A DNA stretch of 61,591 bases from Firmicutes bacterium ADurb.Bin153 (lineage in GTDB: Bacteria; Bacillota; DTU025; MWDF01), in NCBI GenBank assembly GCA_002070415.1, contig MWDF01000011.1, forward strand, positions 1-61,591, read 5' to 3'. A program made the position numbers and the translations under genes. Shown in pieces: positions 20,558-29,178 of this stretch. Below the pieces are notes generated by a model, which made no database searches, was not told where the DNA came from, and worked only from the letters and a program-made list of their open reading frames with translations. How positions within the stretch are numbered: position 1 is the stretch's first letter; each line of letters begins with the position of its first letter.

Positions 20558-22132
20558 GTGTCCCGGATGCTATTCGAAGCTGGTGTCGAAACGATGCCGC
20601 TTGCGGCGAGGATGAGACCGAGGAGCCTGGACGAGATAGTGGGGCAGGACCACCTGCTCGGCAAGGGGAGGCCACTGAGGAGGGCCATCGAATCGGACAG
20701 GCTCGGCTCGATCGTGCTGTACGGCCCGCCGGGTTCCGGGAAGACCACGATAGCCGACGTGGTCGCCGAGATGACGAGCTCCAAGTTCGTGAGGCTCAAT
20801 GCCGTGTATTCGGGGGTCGCGGACATAAGGAGGGTCATCGGGGAGGCGAGGGACGACCTGGCCATGAGGGGGACGAAGACCGTCGTCTTCATCGATGAGA
20901 TACACCGTTTCAACAAATCACAGCAGGACGCACTGCTGCCCGCCGTGGAGGACGGTTCCATTACGCTGATCGGCGCCACCACCGAAAACCCGTTCTTCGA
21001 CATAGTGGCCCCGCTCGTCTCACGTTCCAGGATATTCATGCTGAAACCGATAGGCCACGAAGCCCTCCTGACGCTTCTGGAGAGGGCTTCGAGTGATTCC
21101 GAAAGGGGCCTTGGCGCAAGCGGCCTTGCTTTCGACGAGAAGGCGCTAGAATACATAGCCAAGCACGCCGGAGGGGACGCCAGGATAGCGCTGAACGTGC
21201 TGGAGATGGCCTCCATCGCCGCCGAAGGGCCCGAGGTGGGGCTTGACCTGGTGTCGGAGATACTCGGAAGGACGCTGCTGAAATATGACATGCAGGGTGA
21301 CATCCACTACGACGTGATCTCGGCCTTCATCAAGAGCATGAGAGGCTCGGACCCCGATGCCGCGTTGCATTATCTCGCCCGCATGCTCGAATCCGGCGAG
21401 GATCCGAGGTTCATCGCAAGGCGCATACTGATCCACGCCTCCGAGGACGTCGGCATGGCCGACCCCACGGCGCTTGGCGTGGCGGCGGCCGCGGCGTACG
21501 CCGTAGAGCACGTGGGCATGCCGGAGGCCAGGATAACGCTCGCGCAGGCTACGATACATATCGCCACGGCGCCCAAGAGCAATGCGGTGGTCATGGCGAT
21601 AGACGCCGCCATGGCGGACCTTAAGGACAAACCCCTTGGACAGGTGCCGGCGCACCTGCAGTCGGGAGGATACAGAGGGGCGGAGCAGCTCGGAAAGGGG
21701 ATCGGGTACAAATACCCGCACGAATCCCCCGGAGGTTGGGTCAAGCAGCAGTACATGCCGGACGAGTTTTTAGGTTCGACTTACTACAAGCCCCCGGAGA
21801 CCGGAGGCTACGAGCCCGTCAGGGTGCGGGTGAACCTGTACGTGCACTTTGGGGAAGGATACGTCGCCTACAGGAGGCCGGGCTCAGATACGCCTGAAGT
21901 GCCGTGGACGTACGCAAGGACCGGAGAGGGCGTCGGGGAGGCCGCAGGCAGGCTCCTTCTGAGCGTGGGGATCATGACGAAGGGCGATGCGAGGCCTTCT
22001 GACGTGAAGGACGGCTTCAGGGCCGGAAGGGCAAGGGACATCACGGTAACGTACGAAGCCTATGTTGAAGGGCCTCCGGAGGCCCTCCCTGAAGGATTCG
22101 AGATAGTGACCGGCAAGGCGTTTCCCTGGTGA
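20558..22132 (+). CDS. rarA: replication-associated recombination protein RarA with C-terminal extension
   Basis: A 524-residue AAA+ ATPase of the RarA/MgsA/WRNIP1 family. It has Walker A YGPPGSGKTT, Walker B VVFIDEIHRFNKSQQD, sensor GATTENP, and the family's C-terminal tetramerisation region (DVGMADPTALGVAAAAAYAVEHVGMPEA; YLGKGIGYKYPHE-like). It acts at stalled replication forks. The normal protein ends shortly after YYKPPETGGYEP. Here about 104 further residues (from about 21818) form an extra alpha/beta domain. The GTG at 20558 has GGAGGG 9 bases upstream; a TTG at 20531 and an ATG at 20567 are alternatives. The ribosome binding site lies at the 3' edge of the 6S-like hairpin. Confidence 0.92.
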   Translation: MSRMLFEAGVETMPLAARMRPRSLDEIVGQDHLLGKGRPLRRAIESDRLGSIVLYGPPGSGKTTIADVVAEMTSSKFVRLNAVYSGVADIRRVIGEARDDLAMRGTKTVVFIDEIHRFNKSQQDALLPAVEDGSITLIGATTENPFFDIVAPLVSRSRIFMLKPIGHEALLTLLERASSDSERGLGASGLAFDEKALEYIAKHAGGDARIALNVLEMASIAAEGPEVGLDLVSEILGRTLLKYDMQGDIHYDVISAFIKSMRGSDPDAALHYLARMLESGEDPRFIARRILIHASEDVGMADPTALGVAAAAAYAVEHVGMPEARITLAQATIHIATAPKSNAVVMAIDAAMADLKDKPLGQVPAHLQSGGYRGAEQLGKGIGYKYPHESPGGWVKQQYMPDEFLGSTYYKPPETGGYEPVRVRVNLYVHFGEGYVAYRRPGSDTPEVPWTYARTGEGVGEAAGRLLLSVGIMTKGDARPSDVKDGFRAGRARDITVTYEAYVEGPPEALPEGFEIVTGKAFPW

Positions 22133-22133
22133 A

Positions 22134-22742
22134 TCAATCGCTTGACGGGGGATCGTCTAGCGTATCGAAGGCCTTGCTCGGGAAGAACGTGTACCTAGGG
22201 CTGTAGGCCTGCATGAGGGAAATGATGAGGATTATGAGCCCGGCGGACGTCACCATGTCGCCGGCGCTTATCATATAGAACGTAAAGCCCCGGAATGGGA
22301 TGATATCGGACAGGAACAATAGCTTTGTGGCCGGATTGGCCAGAGTGTAGTTTGCGACCCTGCCGGCGAGGAGCGTCAGCGTGTACGGGGAATCCGGGGC
22401 CAGCACCAGTATCTGTGGGCTTATGGGCATCATGCCGGAGTTCGCCAGTATCGCTGCGGAGTTCATCAGCCCGCCCAACCCTATTAGCCACAAGGGCGGC
22501 TTCTCCATGTTCCCCAGTACGAACACTATGAGAAGGATCGTCTGGAGCACCGTCGCCGCGATCACGGCCCAGCCTCCGATCGCTGCTACAGAAGTGCCCA
22601 GCCTCGTCGACATGGCGAAGTCTATGACTGCAGCGACGAAAATCAAAGGAAGGCACCTGAACGATGCCTTGGTGAGGGACCTCAGGCTCCCTCCCAGCAG
22701 AAGACCGGCCGCAAGGCCGAAGAGCACAGATTCAAAAAGCAT
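22134..22742 (-). CDS. DUF5317 membrane protein
   Basis: A 202-residue integral membrane protein with about five to six hydrophobic helices. It has the DUF5317 family features: the N-terminal GLAAGLLLGGSLRSLTKASFRCLPL, the central NSAAILANSGMMPIS and the late LSDIIPF. Function is unknown; the family is common in Clostridia. Its start overlaps the end of the HD-GYP gene by 11 bases, so the two are translationally coupled, and its end almost touches rarA (convergent, no room for a terminator). Confidence 0.8.
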   Translation of the reverse strand: MLFESVLFGLAAGLLLGGSLRSLTKASFRCLPLIFVAAVIDFAMSTRLGTSVAAIGGWAVIAATVLQTILLIVFVLGNMEKPPLWLIGLGGLMNSAAILANSGMMPISPQILVLAPDSPYTLTLLAGRVANYTLANPATKLLFLSDIIPFRGFTFYMISAGDMVTSAGLIILIISLMQAYSPRYTFFPSKAFDTLDDPPSSD

Positions 22743-24054
22743 CGCTGATCTCCTGTTTCTTATCTATTGCCCTCCTGAAGGCCTTGACGACCTCCGGGGA
22801 GAACTGTTTTCCGGAACCTTTGACAAGCTCGTCCCACGCGCCCTTCTCCGTGAACGCCTCCCTGTACGGCCTCGTAGTCGTCATCGCGTCATAGGCGTCG
22901 GCGACTGCCAATATCTGCGATTCCAGCATTATCGCCTCTCCCTTGAGCCCGTCGGGGTAGCCGGACCCGTCATAGAACTCGTGATGGCTTCTTATTATCT
23001 TCGAGGCCTTGTTTAGGAAATCGATCTCCTCTACGATCTTGGAGCCTATCAGAGGGTGCTCCATGATCTTCTCGAACTCGCTCTTCTCGAGCTTCGTCGG
23101 CTTGTTCAGTATGCTCTCGCTTATTCCTATCTTGCCTATGTCGTGCAATATGGCGGCATATCTCAGCATCTCGAGCTGGGAGCCGGAAAGGTGCAGCTCC
23201 CTGGCTATCATCAGGCTGAAGCGCTGGACGCGCTCTGAATGGCCCTTCGTGTACACGTCCTTCGCCTCGATAGCCGACGTAAGCGCCATGATCGTGTTCA
23301 GGTAGATGTCCCGCATCTTGACGTACTGGACGAAGAAGTTCCTCGCCATGAGCAAGGGGACCATGAACAGTATGACGACGAGGGCGCCGTAGCTCGTGTA
23401 CAAAGCGGCGATCATGACGCCCATCAGGCCAACCGTCAGGAGGTTGAAGATAGACCAGAGGAAACTGTAGGCCCATGCCATCAGGGCCTTCTGGTCAGTG
23501 GCGATCGAGATGTGGATCGATATCACAGAAGTATTGACCATGATATGGGCCATGATGCCGAAGATTATGCTGAACACGTGGCTGCTTAGCATGCCCAGTA
23601 TCGTCGTGAGGCTTATCGTCGAGTTCATGGTGAGGTATGCCAACACCGGGCCTCCCATGCGCTGGTAGACGAAGCCGCAGGCTATTATCGACAGCGTAAG
23701 GTTCATCGCGTTGAAGAGCAGGTAATCGACGGGGGTGTTGAACATGTGCAGGTAACCCCAGCTCTTTACGTGGGTTACGCTGAACACGCTGGAAAGGAAG
23801 ACCACCCAGGCGGCCGCCAGCGGGCCGTACAGAAGGAGCGCGCACAAGTCGATGGCGAACCCGACCGAAATCGTCTTCTCCTGGTCCGTGATAACGGGCT
23901 GGGATTCCGCGAGGGTCGCCATCAGGACGAGGAACAGGAAATTCGCGAAATTGAAGGTGATCGGCTGCGTCAGCGTGATGTATACCAAAGCTGCTGCACC
24001 GCATCCGATCACCGCATACCTGAAGTGCTTGTCCGTAAACCTGACTAAGTTCAT
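22732..24054 (-). CDS. membrane HD-GYP domain protein (predicted c-di-GMP phosphodiesterase)
   Basis: A 440-residue protein. An N-terminal membrane domain with about seven helices (residues 10-230, MASE-like) precedes a short linker and an HD-GYP domain with HDIGKIGISESILNK, HHEFYDGSGYPDGLKGE and VADAYDAMTTTRPYR. HD-GYP proteins hydrolyse cyclic di-GMP, and the metal-binding HD and GYP motifs are intact. The membrane part probably senses a signal. I start at the ATG at 24054 (MNLVRF) behind AAAGG; an upstream in-frame extension to 24156 has no support. It is coupled to the DUF5317 gene. Confidence 0.88.
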   Translation of the reverse strand: MNLVRFTDKHFRYAVIGCGAAALVYITLTQPITFNFANFLFLVLMATLAESQPVITDQEKTISVGFAIDLCALLLYGPLAAAWVVFLSSVFSVTHVKSWGYLHMFNTPVDYLLFNAMNLTLSIIACGFVYQRMGGPVLAYLTMNSTISLTTILGMLSSHVFSIIFGIMAHIMVNTSVISIHISIATDQKALMAWAYSFLWSIFNLLTVGLMGVMIAALYTSYGALVVILFMVPLLMARNFFVQYVKMRDIYLNTIMALTSAIEAKDVYTKGHSERVQRFSLMIARELHLSGSQLEMLRYAAILHDIGKIGISESILNKPTKLEKSEFEKIMEHPLIGSKIVEEIDFLNKASKIIRSHHEFYDGSGYPDGLKGEAIMLESQILAVADAYDAMTTTRPYREAFTEKGAWDELVKGSGKQFSPEVVKAFRRAIDKKQEISDAF

Positions 24055-24118
24055 GAATGACCTTTCTTGGATGATAACCCTAGGGCCGGGCGGTTTAAAT
24101 GCGGTTGCCCCTTGCCGG

Positions 24119-24211
24119 TTATTTAGGCAGAGGAGGCAGGATCTTCCAGTTAGCACCTGCTACGAGCACGAAAGCAAGGATGGTGCCCAGAATTCCCAAC
24201 AGTCTACGCAT
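24119..24211 (-). CDS. 30-residue AgrD-like small peptide (no cysteine)
   Basis: ATG at 24211, TAA ending at 24119, with GAGGAAGG about 10 bases upstream. The peptide has a basic hydrophobic N-terminus (MRRLLGILGTILAFVLVAGA) and a proline-rich tail (NWKILPPLPK). Size and layout resemble cyclic-lactone autoinducer precursors (AgrD-like: amphipathic leader, AN motif, short core, PxxP-type tail). However, the cysteine or serine needed for ring closure is absent and no agrB is nearby. It may be a decayed AgrD, a small membrane peptide, or an unrelated leader of the HD-GYP gene 65 bases downstream. Confidence 0.5.
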   Translation of the reverse strand: MRRLLGILGTILAFVLVAGANWKILPPLPK

Positions 24212-24216
24212 CACAA

Positions 24217-24264
24217 AACAGCCCCTTCCTCAATGCTCCATCCTTCGCTATGAGATGGGCTGTT
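24217..24264 (-). terminator. hairpin upstream of the small peptide
   Basis: On the minus strand AACAGCCC pairs with GGGCTGTT (8 bp), with an inner CATC/GATG, followed by TTTTGTG. It could terminate transcription from the gene ending at 24296. It also includes bases next to the ribosome binding site of the 30-residue peptide, so it may attenuate or mask that ORF. Confidence 0.5.
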
Positions 24265-24295
24265 CGCTTCGCTTATGCCCGGCCTTTATAGGTTA

Positions 24296-24994
24296 TCAAA
24301 GATCGGTTTCGATATCTTTCGCGCCCTGCTGCCTGCCGCGCCAGATCTTCTCCAGGACCCTGTTGGCCGCATGCAATGTCGCCTTTATCACCGCCAGGTA
24401 TTCGTCCTCCTGAACCAGGGCGACTCCTGTAAGGATCGCCTGCCTGTCATCGTAGACGTTGTTCAAGGCCACGTTGAACGCATCCAGGCCCGCGATCCTC
24501 GTCTTCTGGACATCGACCACGGAGAATATGTAATCCGCCCCGAGGAACTTGTGCAGGCTGTTGACGCACGCCAAGGATGCAGCGGTGTATTTGCCCTGGG
24601 CCTTTGAGACGCCCGTCGCGGTGCCCTCGAAGACATCGCCCTTGTTCGCAAGGCTTACCCTGACCATCACCGAGTTGTCTTCCATGGCCACCCCGAAACC
24701 CTTTATCCTCAGGCGGATGGAAGAGCTCACGAGCGTGTCGTCGCTTACCTGGGCAACGCTGATGATCCTGTAGTCGAGCTGCACTCCGCAAGCGGACGCC
24801 GCGCACGATTGCACGTCCCGTGCCACCTGCTTGGGAGACCTTTCGAGGTTCGTCAACACATGGACTTCGATGGGCCTTCCCGAGCCGTCGGTTACGACCT
24901 TGGCGGCTAGTACGCCGCCCATCCTGTTGATAAGCGATTCGAGCTTAACAACGGTCTCTTTATCAAGGCCGCTTCCCATTAGCATGTCTGCCAT
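24296..24994 (-). CDS. conserved two-domain protein of unknown function
   Basis: A 232-residue cytosolic protein with no signal peptide or membrane helix. Residues 10-75 form a small alpha/beta module (LESLINRMGGVLAAKVVTDGSGRPIEVHVLTNLERSPKQVARDVQ). That resembles the short conserved domain found alone or fused in Clostridia proteins, in which a regulator-like fold senses or binds a partner. Residues 85-215 are a second domain (IRLRIKGFGVAMEDNSVMVRVSLANKGDVFEGTATG...AASLACVNSLHKFLG). I cannot assign a function. The ATG has GGAGG 7 bases upstream. It stands alone between the nitroreductase and the small peptide. Confidence 0.72.
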   Translation of the reverse strand: MADMLMGSGLDKETVVKLESLINRMGGVLAAKVVTDGSGRPIEVHVLTNLERSPKQVARDVQSCAASACGVQLDYRIISVAQVSDDTLVSSSIRLRIKGFGVAMEDNSVMVRVSLANKGDVFEGTATGVSKAQGKYTAASLACVNSLHKFLGADYIFSVVDVQKTRIAGLDAFNVALNNVYDDRQAILTGVALVQEDEYLAVIKATLHAANRVLEKIWRGRQQGAKDIETDL

Positions 24995-25128
24995 TCAAAC
25001 CTCCGGGTAGTTCTTACTAATAATCTATTCTATTACATTTAGGATAATCCTTCATGCAGTAAAAAAGGTTGTTCGAATCATATTTGCATATAGCTATATG
25101 GATATATGGCCGGCCATCAGCGGTAATG

Positions 25129-25665
25129 TCAATACCTGTCCCGATGCACCTTTTCGGGGGCCCATTTTTCGTTGGGAGATTTTTCCTCGTCGGGTATGCC
25201 GAATGGTATGACCGACAGCACCATGACGTTGTCGGGCACGCCGAGGACCTTTCGTGCGGGCGCTTCCAGCTGCTTTATCGGGTGCACGCCGCACCAGCAG
25301 GCTCCCAGGCCCACTTCACAAGCGGCAAGGCATATCTGCAGGCTGACGGCGGCTAGGTCCTGCTGGATGAAAAGCCCGCAAGGGGTCAGTTTGGACTTCC
25401 AGTCTTTGTGGGAGATGACCACCATGGCCATAGGGGCGGTCTTAAGCCTTGAGAACGGCAGCACCTTCTGGAGCCCGTCAAGGACCTTGCGGTCCTCGAC
25501 CAGGATGAGCTCGAACGGCATCCCGTTGCATGCGGTGGGTGTGCACATCGCGGCTTCCAACATCGCCTTTACCTGCCAATCGGATGGCCTTTCAGGTTTG
25601 AACCTCCTGATCGAGCGCCTCCTGAAAAGGACGGAGCTTCGGTAATCGCCTTCGGACAAAGCCAT
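25129..25665 (-). CDS. nitroreductase family protein
   Basis: A 178-residue FMN-dependent nitroreductase. It has RRRSIRRFKPERPSDWQVKAMLEAAMCTPTACNGMPFELILVEDR at the N-terminus, a central IQQDLAAVSLQICLAACEVGLGACWCGVHP and a C-terminal PFGIPDEEK, all family-typical. Such enzymes reduce nitro groups, quinones or flavins with NAD(P)H; the substrate is not predictable. I choose the ATG at 25665, with AGGAGG about 8 bases upstream, over an upstream in-frame start at 25719. It is divergent from the PLP enzyme. Confidence 0.9.
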   Translation of the reverse strand: MALSEGDYRSSVLFRRRSIRRFKPERPSDWQVKAMLEAAMCTPTACNGMPFELILVEDRKVLDGLQKVLPFSRLKTAPMAMVVISHKDWKSKLTPCGLFIQQDLAAVSLQICLAACEVGLGACWCGVHPIKQLEAPARKVLGVPDNVMVLSVIPFGIPDEEKSPNEKWAPEKVHRDRY

Positions 25666-25748
25666 CTGAATCGCCTCCTGTTCCAATAATACACGATTGG
25701 TATATACAATAGGAATCATGGACGGACGGTATGGAAGGGGCGTTTTGC

Positions 25749-26948
25749 ATGAAGGGTATGAGCGCTAAGAGCATGGCCGTGCACATAGGGAGCGCCGAAA
25801 GGGGCTCCGTGACCGAACCCGAGGTGGCTCCCATCTACGCTTCGGCGGTGTTCAAGTTCGGATCGCTCGAGCAGGTGGAAGACGTATGGATGGGGAAGAG
25901 CAGGGGGTATGTCTATTCGAGGATGGCGAACCCGAGCGTCGAGGCCTTCGAGGAAGCGGTTGACGGGCTCGAGGGGGCCGCCGGGACGGTCGCGGCATCT
26001 TCCGGCATGGCCGCCACTTGCATATCCCTGGATGCGTTGCTGGGCCGCGATGAGCGCATCGTGTCCGCTTCTGTGCTCTACGGCGCGACAAGGACGCTAA
26101 TCGAACAGGATGCGGCAAGGAGGGGCGCGAGCGCAGAGTTCGTCGACATCACGGACCTCGAGGAAGTCAGGACCGCCATGGAGCCCGGCGCGAGGGCGCT
26201 GTTCTGCGAGAGCATATCCAACCCTCTCATGGAAGTGGCCGACATACCCGCGCTGGCTTCGATCGCTCATGCAGCGGGCGCGTTTCTCGTCGTGGATAAC
26301 ACATTCGCTACGCCGATGCTCATGAGGCCTTTGGAACTGGGGGCCGACGTCGTAATCCACAGCTGCACCAAATACATCAACGGGCATGACGACATCATGG
26401 CCGGGACGGTGTCGGTCGGCGGCGCTACGTCGGGAGGGACGGGGATTTTGGCCGCGATCAGGAATTCCAGGACGCTTCTCGGTCCCGTCCTCTCCCCGTT
26501 CGAGGCGTGGTTGGCCCTAAGGGGAATCAGGACGCTCGGGGTGAGGATGGAGAAGCATTGCGGAAACGCATTTGCGCTAGCCATGGCACTTAAAAGCTCG
26601 CACAAGGTTACCGCCGTGCATTACCCGGGACTAGACGCGGCCGATCCTCTAAGCGCGGCGGCCAGGCTCCTTGCCGACGGTTACGGGGGCATGCTTAGCC
26701 TCAACGTCGACGGGGGCAGGGAAGTGGTCGACAGGATGGTCAAAAACCTAAAGCTGGCGGCCTTCGTCCCGAGCCTGGGAAGCTGTGCGACGACGATCAG
26801 CCATCCTGCATCTACTTCTCACAGAGGCCTGTCCGAGGAGGAAAAGGCGAGGACGGGCATAACAGACGGGCTGGTCAGGGTCTCGGTGGGGATAGAGCAG
26901 GAGCGGGACATAGTATCGGATTTCATCGGAGCGCTGGAGAAGCTCTGA
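25749..26948 (+). CDS. trans-sulfuration PLP enzyme (cystathionine gamma-synthase / methionine gamma-lyase family)
   Basis: A 399-residue Cys/Met-metabolism PLP-dependent enzyme. It has the N-terminal IYASAVFKFGS, YSRMANPSVEAFEEAVDGLEGAA, SSGMAATCISLDAL, DNTFATPMLMRPLELGADVV and the PLP lysine in HSCTKYINGHDDIMAGTV, with the C-terminal SLGSCATTISHPASTSHRGLSEEEKARTGI. The family covers cystathionine synthases, lyases and O-acetylhomoserine sulfhydrylases, and the split cannot be made with confidence here. The ATG at 25749 follows GGAAGGGGCG. It ends at a strong hairpin. Confidence 0.9.
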   Translation: MKGMSAKSMAVHIGSAERGSVTEPEVAPIYASAVFKFGSLEQVEDVWMGKSRGYVYSRMANPSVEAFEEAVDGLEGAAGTVAASSGMAATCISLDALLGRDERIVSASVLYGATRTLIEQDAARRGASAEFVDITDLEEVRTAMEPGARALFCESISNPLMEVADIPALASIAHAAGAFLVVDNTFATPMLMRPLELGADVVIHSCTKYINGHDDIMAGTVSVGGATSGGTGILAAIRNSRTLLGPVLSPFEAWLALRGIRTLGVRMEKHCGNAFALAMALKSSHKVTAVHYPGLDAADPLSAAARLLADGYGGMLSLNVDGGREVVDRMVKNLKLAAFVPSLGSCATTISHPASTSHRGLSEEEKARTGITDGLVRVSVGIEQERDIVSDFIGALEKL

Positions 26949-26955
26949 ACGAAAT

Positions 26956-26983
26956 GCGAGGGCGCCCGGTGTGGCACCCTCGC
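26956..26983. terminator. strong hairpin between convergent genes
   Basis: GCGAGGGCGCC and GGCACCCTCGC pair over 11 positions with one mismatch around CGGTGT. It lies between the PLP enzyme and guaD, which converge here. No T-run is present, but the position fits a bidirectional terminator. Confidence 0.55.
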
Positions 26984-27022
26984 CTGGTATCACGGTATCC
27001 GGATCCGGCCTCTTGGCGGGGG

Positions 27023-27487
27023 TCAATAGACGGTCCTGTCAGGTTTTTCGAGCCAAGCCTGGAATGCGGCCAGCGCCTTCTTTTTGTCGACCTGTACCAT
27101 CTGGACGCCTTCGGGGCACTTGCCTCTGCCCATGTCCTCATAGAACTTCTTGTCGTCGAATCCCGCCTTCGCGGCGTCGTCCCTGTCGGCCGCATAGTAG
27201 ACCTTGCTGATCCTCGCCCAATATATCGCGCCGAGGCACATGGGGCAGGGCTCACAGCTGGTATATAGTTCGCAGTCCGAAAGGTCGAACCTCCCGAGCT
27301 TGCGCGCCGCTTCGCTGATCGCCAGCATCTCGGCGTGAAGCGTCGGATCGTTTGTCTTCAGCACGTTGTTGTGCGCCACCGATATCAACTTGCCGTCCTT
27401 TACGACACAGGCGCCGAAAGGTCCGCCGTGCCCAAGCAGTGCGCCCTTCCTTGCCTCCTCGACGGCTATGTTCATGAAATCCAGCAT
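27023..27487 (-). CDS. guaD: guanine deaminase (GuaD-type cytidine-deaminase fold)
   Basis: A 154-residue deaminase. It has the zinc site HAEMLAISEA and PCPMCLGAIYWAR, plus ADRDDAAKAGFDDKKFYEDM and the C-terminal aromatic tail (FQAWLEKPDRTVY) that domain-swaps in Bacillus GuaD, which is about the same length. It deaminates guanine to xanthine. The tRNA-specific TadA is less likely because of the GFDD segment and the tail. The ATG at 27487 has AGGAG 9 bases upstream; the in-frame TTG at 27496 sits directly on that site. It lies just downstream of the GGDEF gene and is probably cotranscribed. Confidence 0.85.
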   Translation of the reverse strand: MLDFMNIAVEEARKGALLGHGGPFGACVVKDGKLISVAHNNVLKTNDPTLHAEMLAISEAARKLGRFDLSDCELYTSCEPCPMCLGAIYWARISKVYYAADRDDAAKAGFDDKKFYEDMGRGKCPEGVQMVQVDKKKALAAFQAWLEKPDRTVY

Positions 27488-27499
27488 CCTATCCAACTC

Positions 27500-29119
27500 C
27501 TATTCCCTGCAATAGAGAACGAGCCGGTCCTTACCCTGTTTCTTTCCCTCGTAGAGGGCGCTGTCGGCCATGTGCAGGACGTTGCCTTGGGAATCATCCT
27601 TTCCCGGCACCAGGCTTATCGCGCCGATGGTGATCGTCTGTATGCTCGAAGCCTCATTCCTCTCGTGCGGTATGCGGAGGTTCCTGACATTTTCCAGCAT
27701 CTTGTTGCCCAGCGTCCTGGCTTCGTCTCCGGGCACGTTCGGCAGCACCGCGATGAACTCATCCCCTCCGAACCTGCCAACCAGTTTCTCATCACCCAGC
27801 GTCATCTGCAGCGACTGTGCTACGTTCCTCAGGTCGCTGTCTCCGGCCGGGTGGCCGTAGTAGTCGTTGTAGTTCTTGAAGCAGTCGAGGTCGACCAGCA
27901 TGAGCGTAAACGGTTTCGATTCGTCCTGGCAGGCCTTCCAAGATACGTCCAACATGGCGTCCATTGACCTTCGGTTCCTTATTCCGGTGAGAGAGTCGAT
28001 GATCGCCTGCCTTTCCATGGTGGCATAGGCTTCCTTAAGCTCCTCCGTTGTCCGCAGCAGCTCCTCACTGAGCTGCTTTAGCCTTAGCCGCTCCAGGTTG
28101 GTCTCGTGCTGCTGCACTTGCAGCAATACGCTGTTTCGCTGGTTCTCTACGTGCTCGTTCTCGGCTTGTTCCACATGCACGCTGTGGAGCTTGTAGAATT
28201 CAAGAGATTCGTTGTCCTTGCCCTTGGCCGTATAGCACTTCGCTATGAGCAGGGCGACTTTCCTCTTCATGTCGTTAGATTTCAGCTCGTCACATCTTCC
28301 GTACGTATCGGTCAGCACTTTAAGGGCATCATCGAGGTTGCCCGCTTCCATTAGCAGCTGGCCCACCTTAGTGCCCATGTCGCACTCGTTGAAGATGTCA
28401 CCGGTGCTGTTGCATATCGAGATGGCTTCCTTGTAGTGTCCGATCGCATGGGACATGTCGCCCTTGGCCTGGCAGATCTCGCCTTCCGTAAGCGAGCACC
28501 AGGCCGTCATGAGGAGTTCTCCTTTATCGGTAAGGGCTTCGCGCGCCGATCTCATGTACTTGTCTGCCTTTTCGAATGCCCTTTTCTTCGCGTATATGCT
28601 CGCAAGGTTGAGAAGGAGTATGACGGACGTGTCGGAGACCGTCTTGTCCTTCTCGTACGATTGCTGGAAGTAGTCGGCCGCCCTGTCGAAGTCCTCCAGC
28701 GACATATAGAGGGCCCCTATGTTGTTGAGAATGCTACCTTCCAGCCAGAACAGCCGGTTGTCCCTTATTATGTCCAGCGCGTCCAGGTAGCAGGAGATGG
28801 ACCTCCCGTAGTCGTTTATCACCTGGTAGGTGTTGCCCAACTGGTTGTAAGCCTCGGCCATCTGTTCGGGCATCCCCAGCGTCTCAGCCGTGGATATGCA
28901 TTCTAGCAGCCACTTGATTGCCTCGGAAGTCCTCCCGAGCATGAACGCGCATCTTCCCATTATGACCAGGGCCTTCAGCCTGGTGAGGTTATCTCCCTCG
29001 TCCAGGGCCCGCGAATATGCCTCCTTGGCCTTGTTTATGGCCTCCTTGTTGCTGATCTTGCCAAGGGCCTCGGCCTGGATGAGGACTTCTCGGGCGTTAT
29101 CGTCTTTCGGAACAACCAT
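27500..29119 (-). CDS. TPR-GGDEF protein (predicted diguanylate cyclase)
   Basis: A 539-residue soluble protein. Residues about 10-330 hold a series of TPR repeats (GNTYQVINDYGRSISCYLDAL; IYAKKRAFEKADKYMRSA; GDMSHAIGHYKEAISI). A coiled coil follows (about 330-370, LQVQQHETNLERLRLKQLSEELLRTTEELKEAYA) and then a GGDEF domain with GRFGGDEFIAVLP. The active-site motif is intact, so it should make c-di-GMP. The inhibitory RxxD motif five residues before GGDEF is absent (GDEK). The TPR part probably binds a peptide or protein signal. The ATG has GGAGG upstream. Confidence 0.9.
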   Translation of the reverse strand: MVVPKDDNAREVLIQAEALGKISNKEAINKAKEAYSRALDEGDNLTRLKALVIMGRCAFMLGRTSEAIKWLLECISTAETLGMPEQMAEAYNQLGNTYQVINDYGRSISCYLDALDIIRDNRLFWLEGSILNNIGALYMSLEDFDRAADYFQQSYEKDKTVSDTSVILLLNLASIYAKKRAFEKADKYMRSAREALTDKGELLMTAWCSLTEGEICQAKGDMSHAIGHYKEAISICNSTGDIFNECDMGTKVGQLLMEAGNLDDALKVLTDTYGRCDELKSNDMKRKVALLIAKCYTAKGKDNESLEFYKLHSVHVEQAENEHVENQRNSVLLQVQQHETNLERLRLKQLSEELLRTTEELKEAYATMERQAIIDSLTGIRNRRSMDAMLDVSWKACQDESKPFTLMLVDLDCFKNYNDYYGHPAGDSDLRNVAQSLQMTLGDEKLVGRFGGDEFIAVLPNVPGDEARTLGNKMLENVRNLRIPHERNEASSIQTITIGAISLVPGKDDSQGNVLHMADSALYEGKKQGKDRLVLYCRE

Positions 29120-29178
29120 TCGGAACCTCCAATTAGGACTTGTAATGGCCCGTATGCTTACACATACTAACTATTTCA

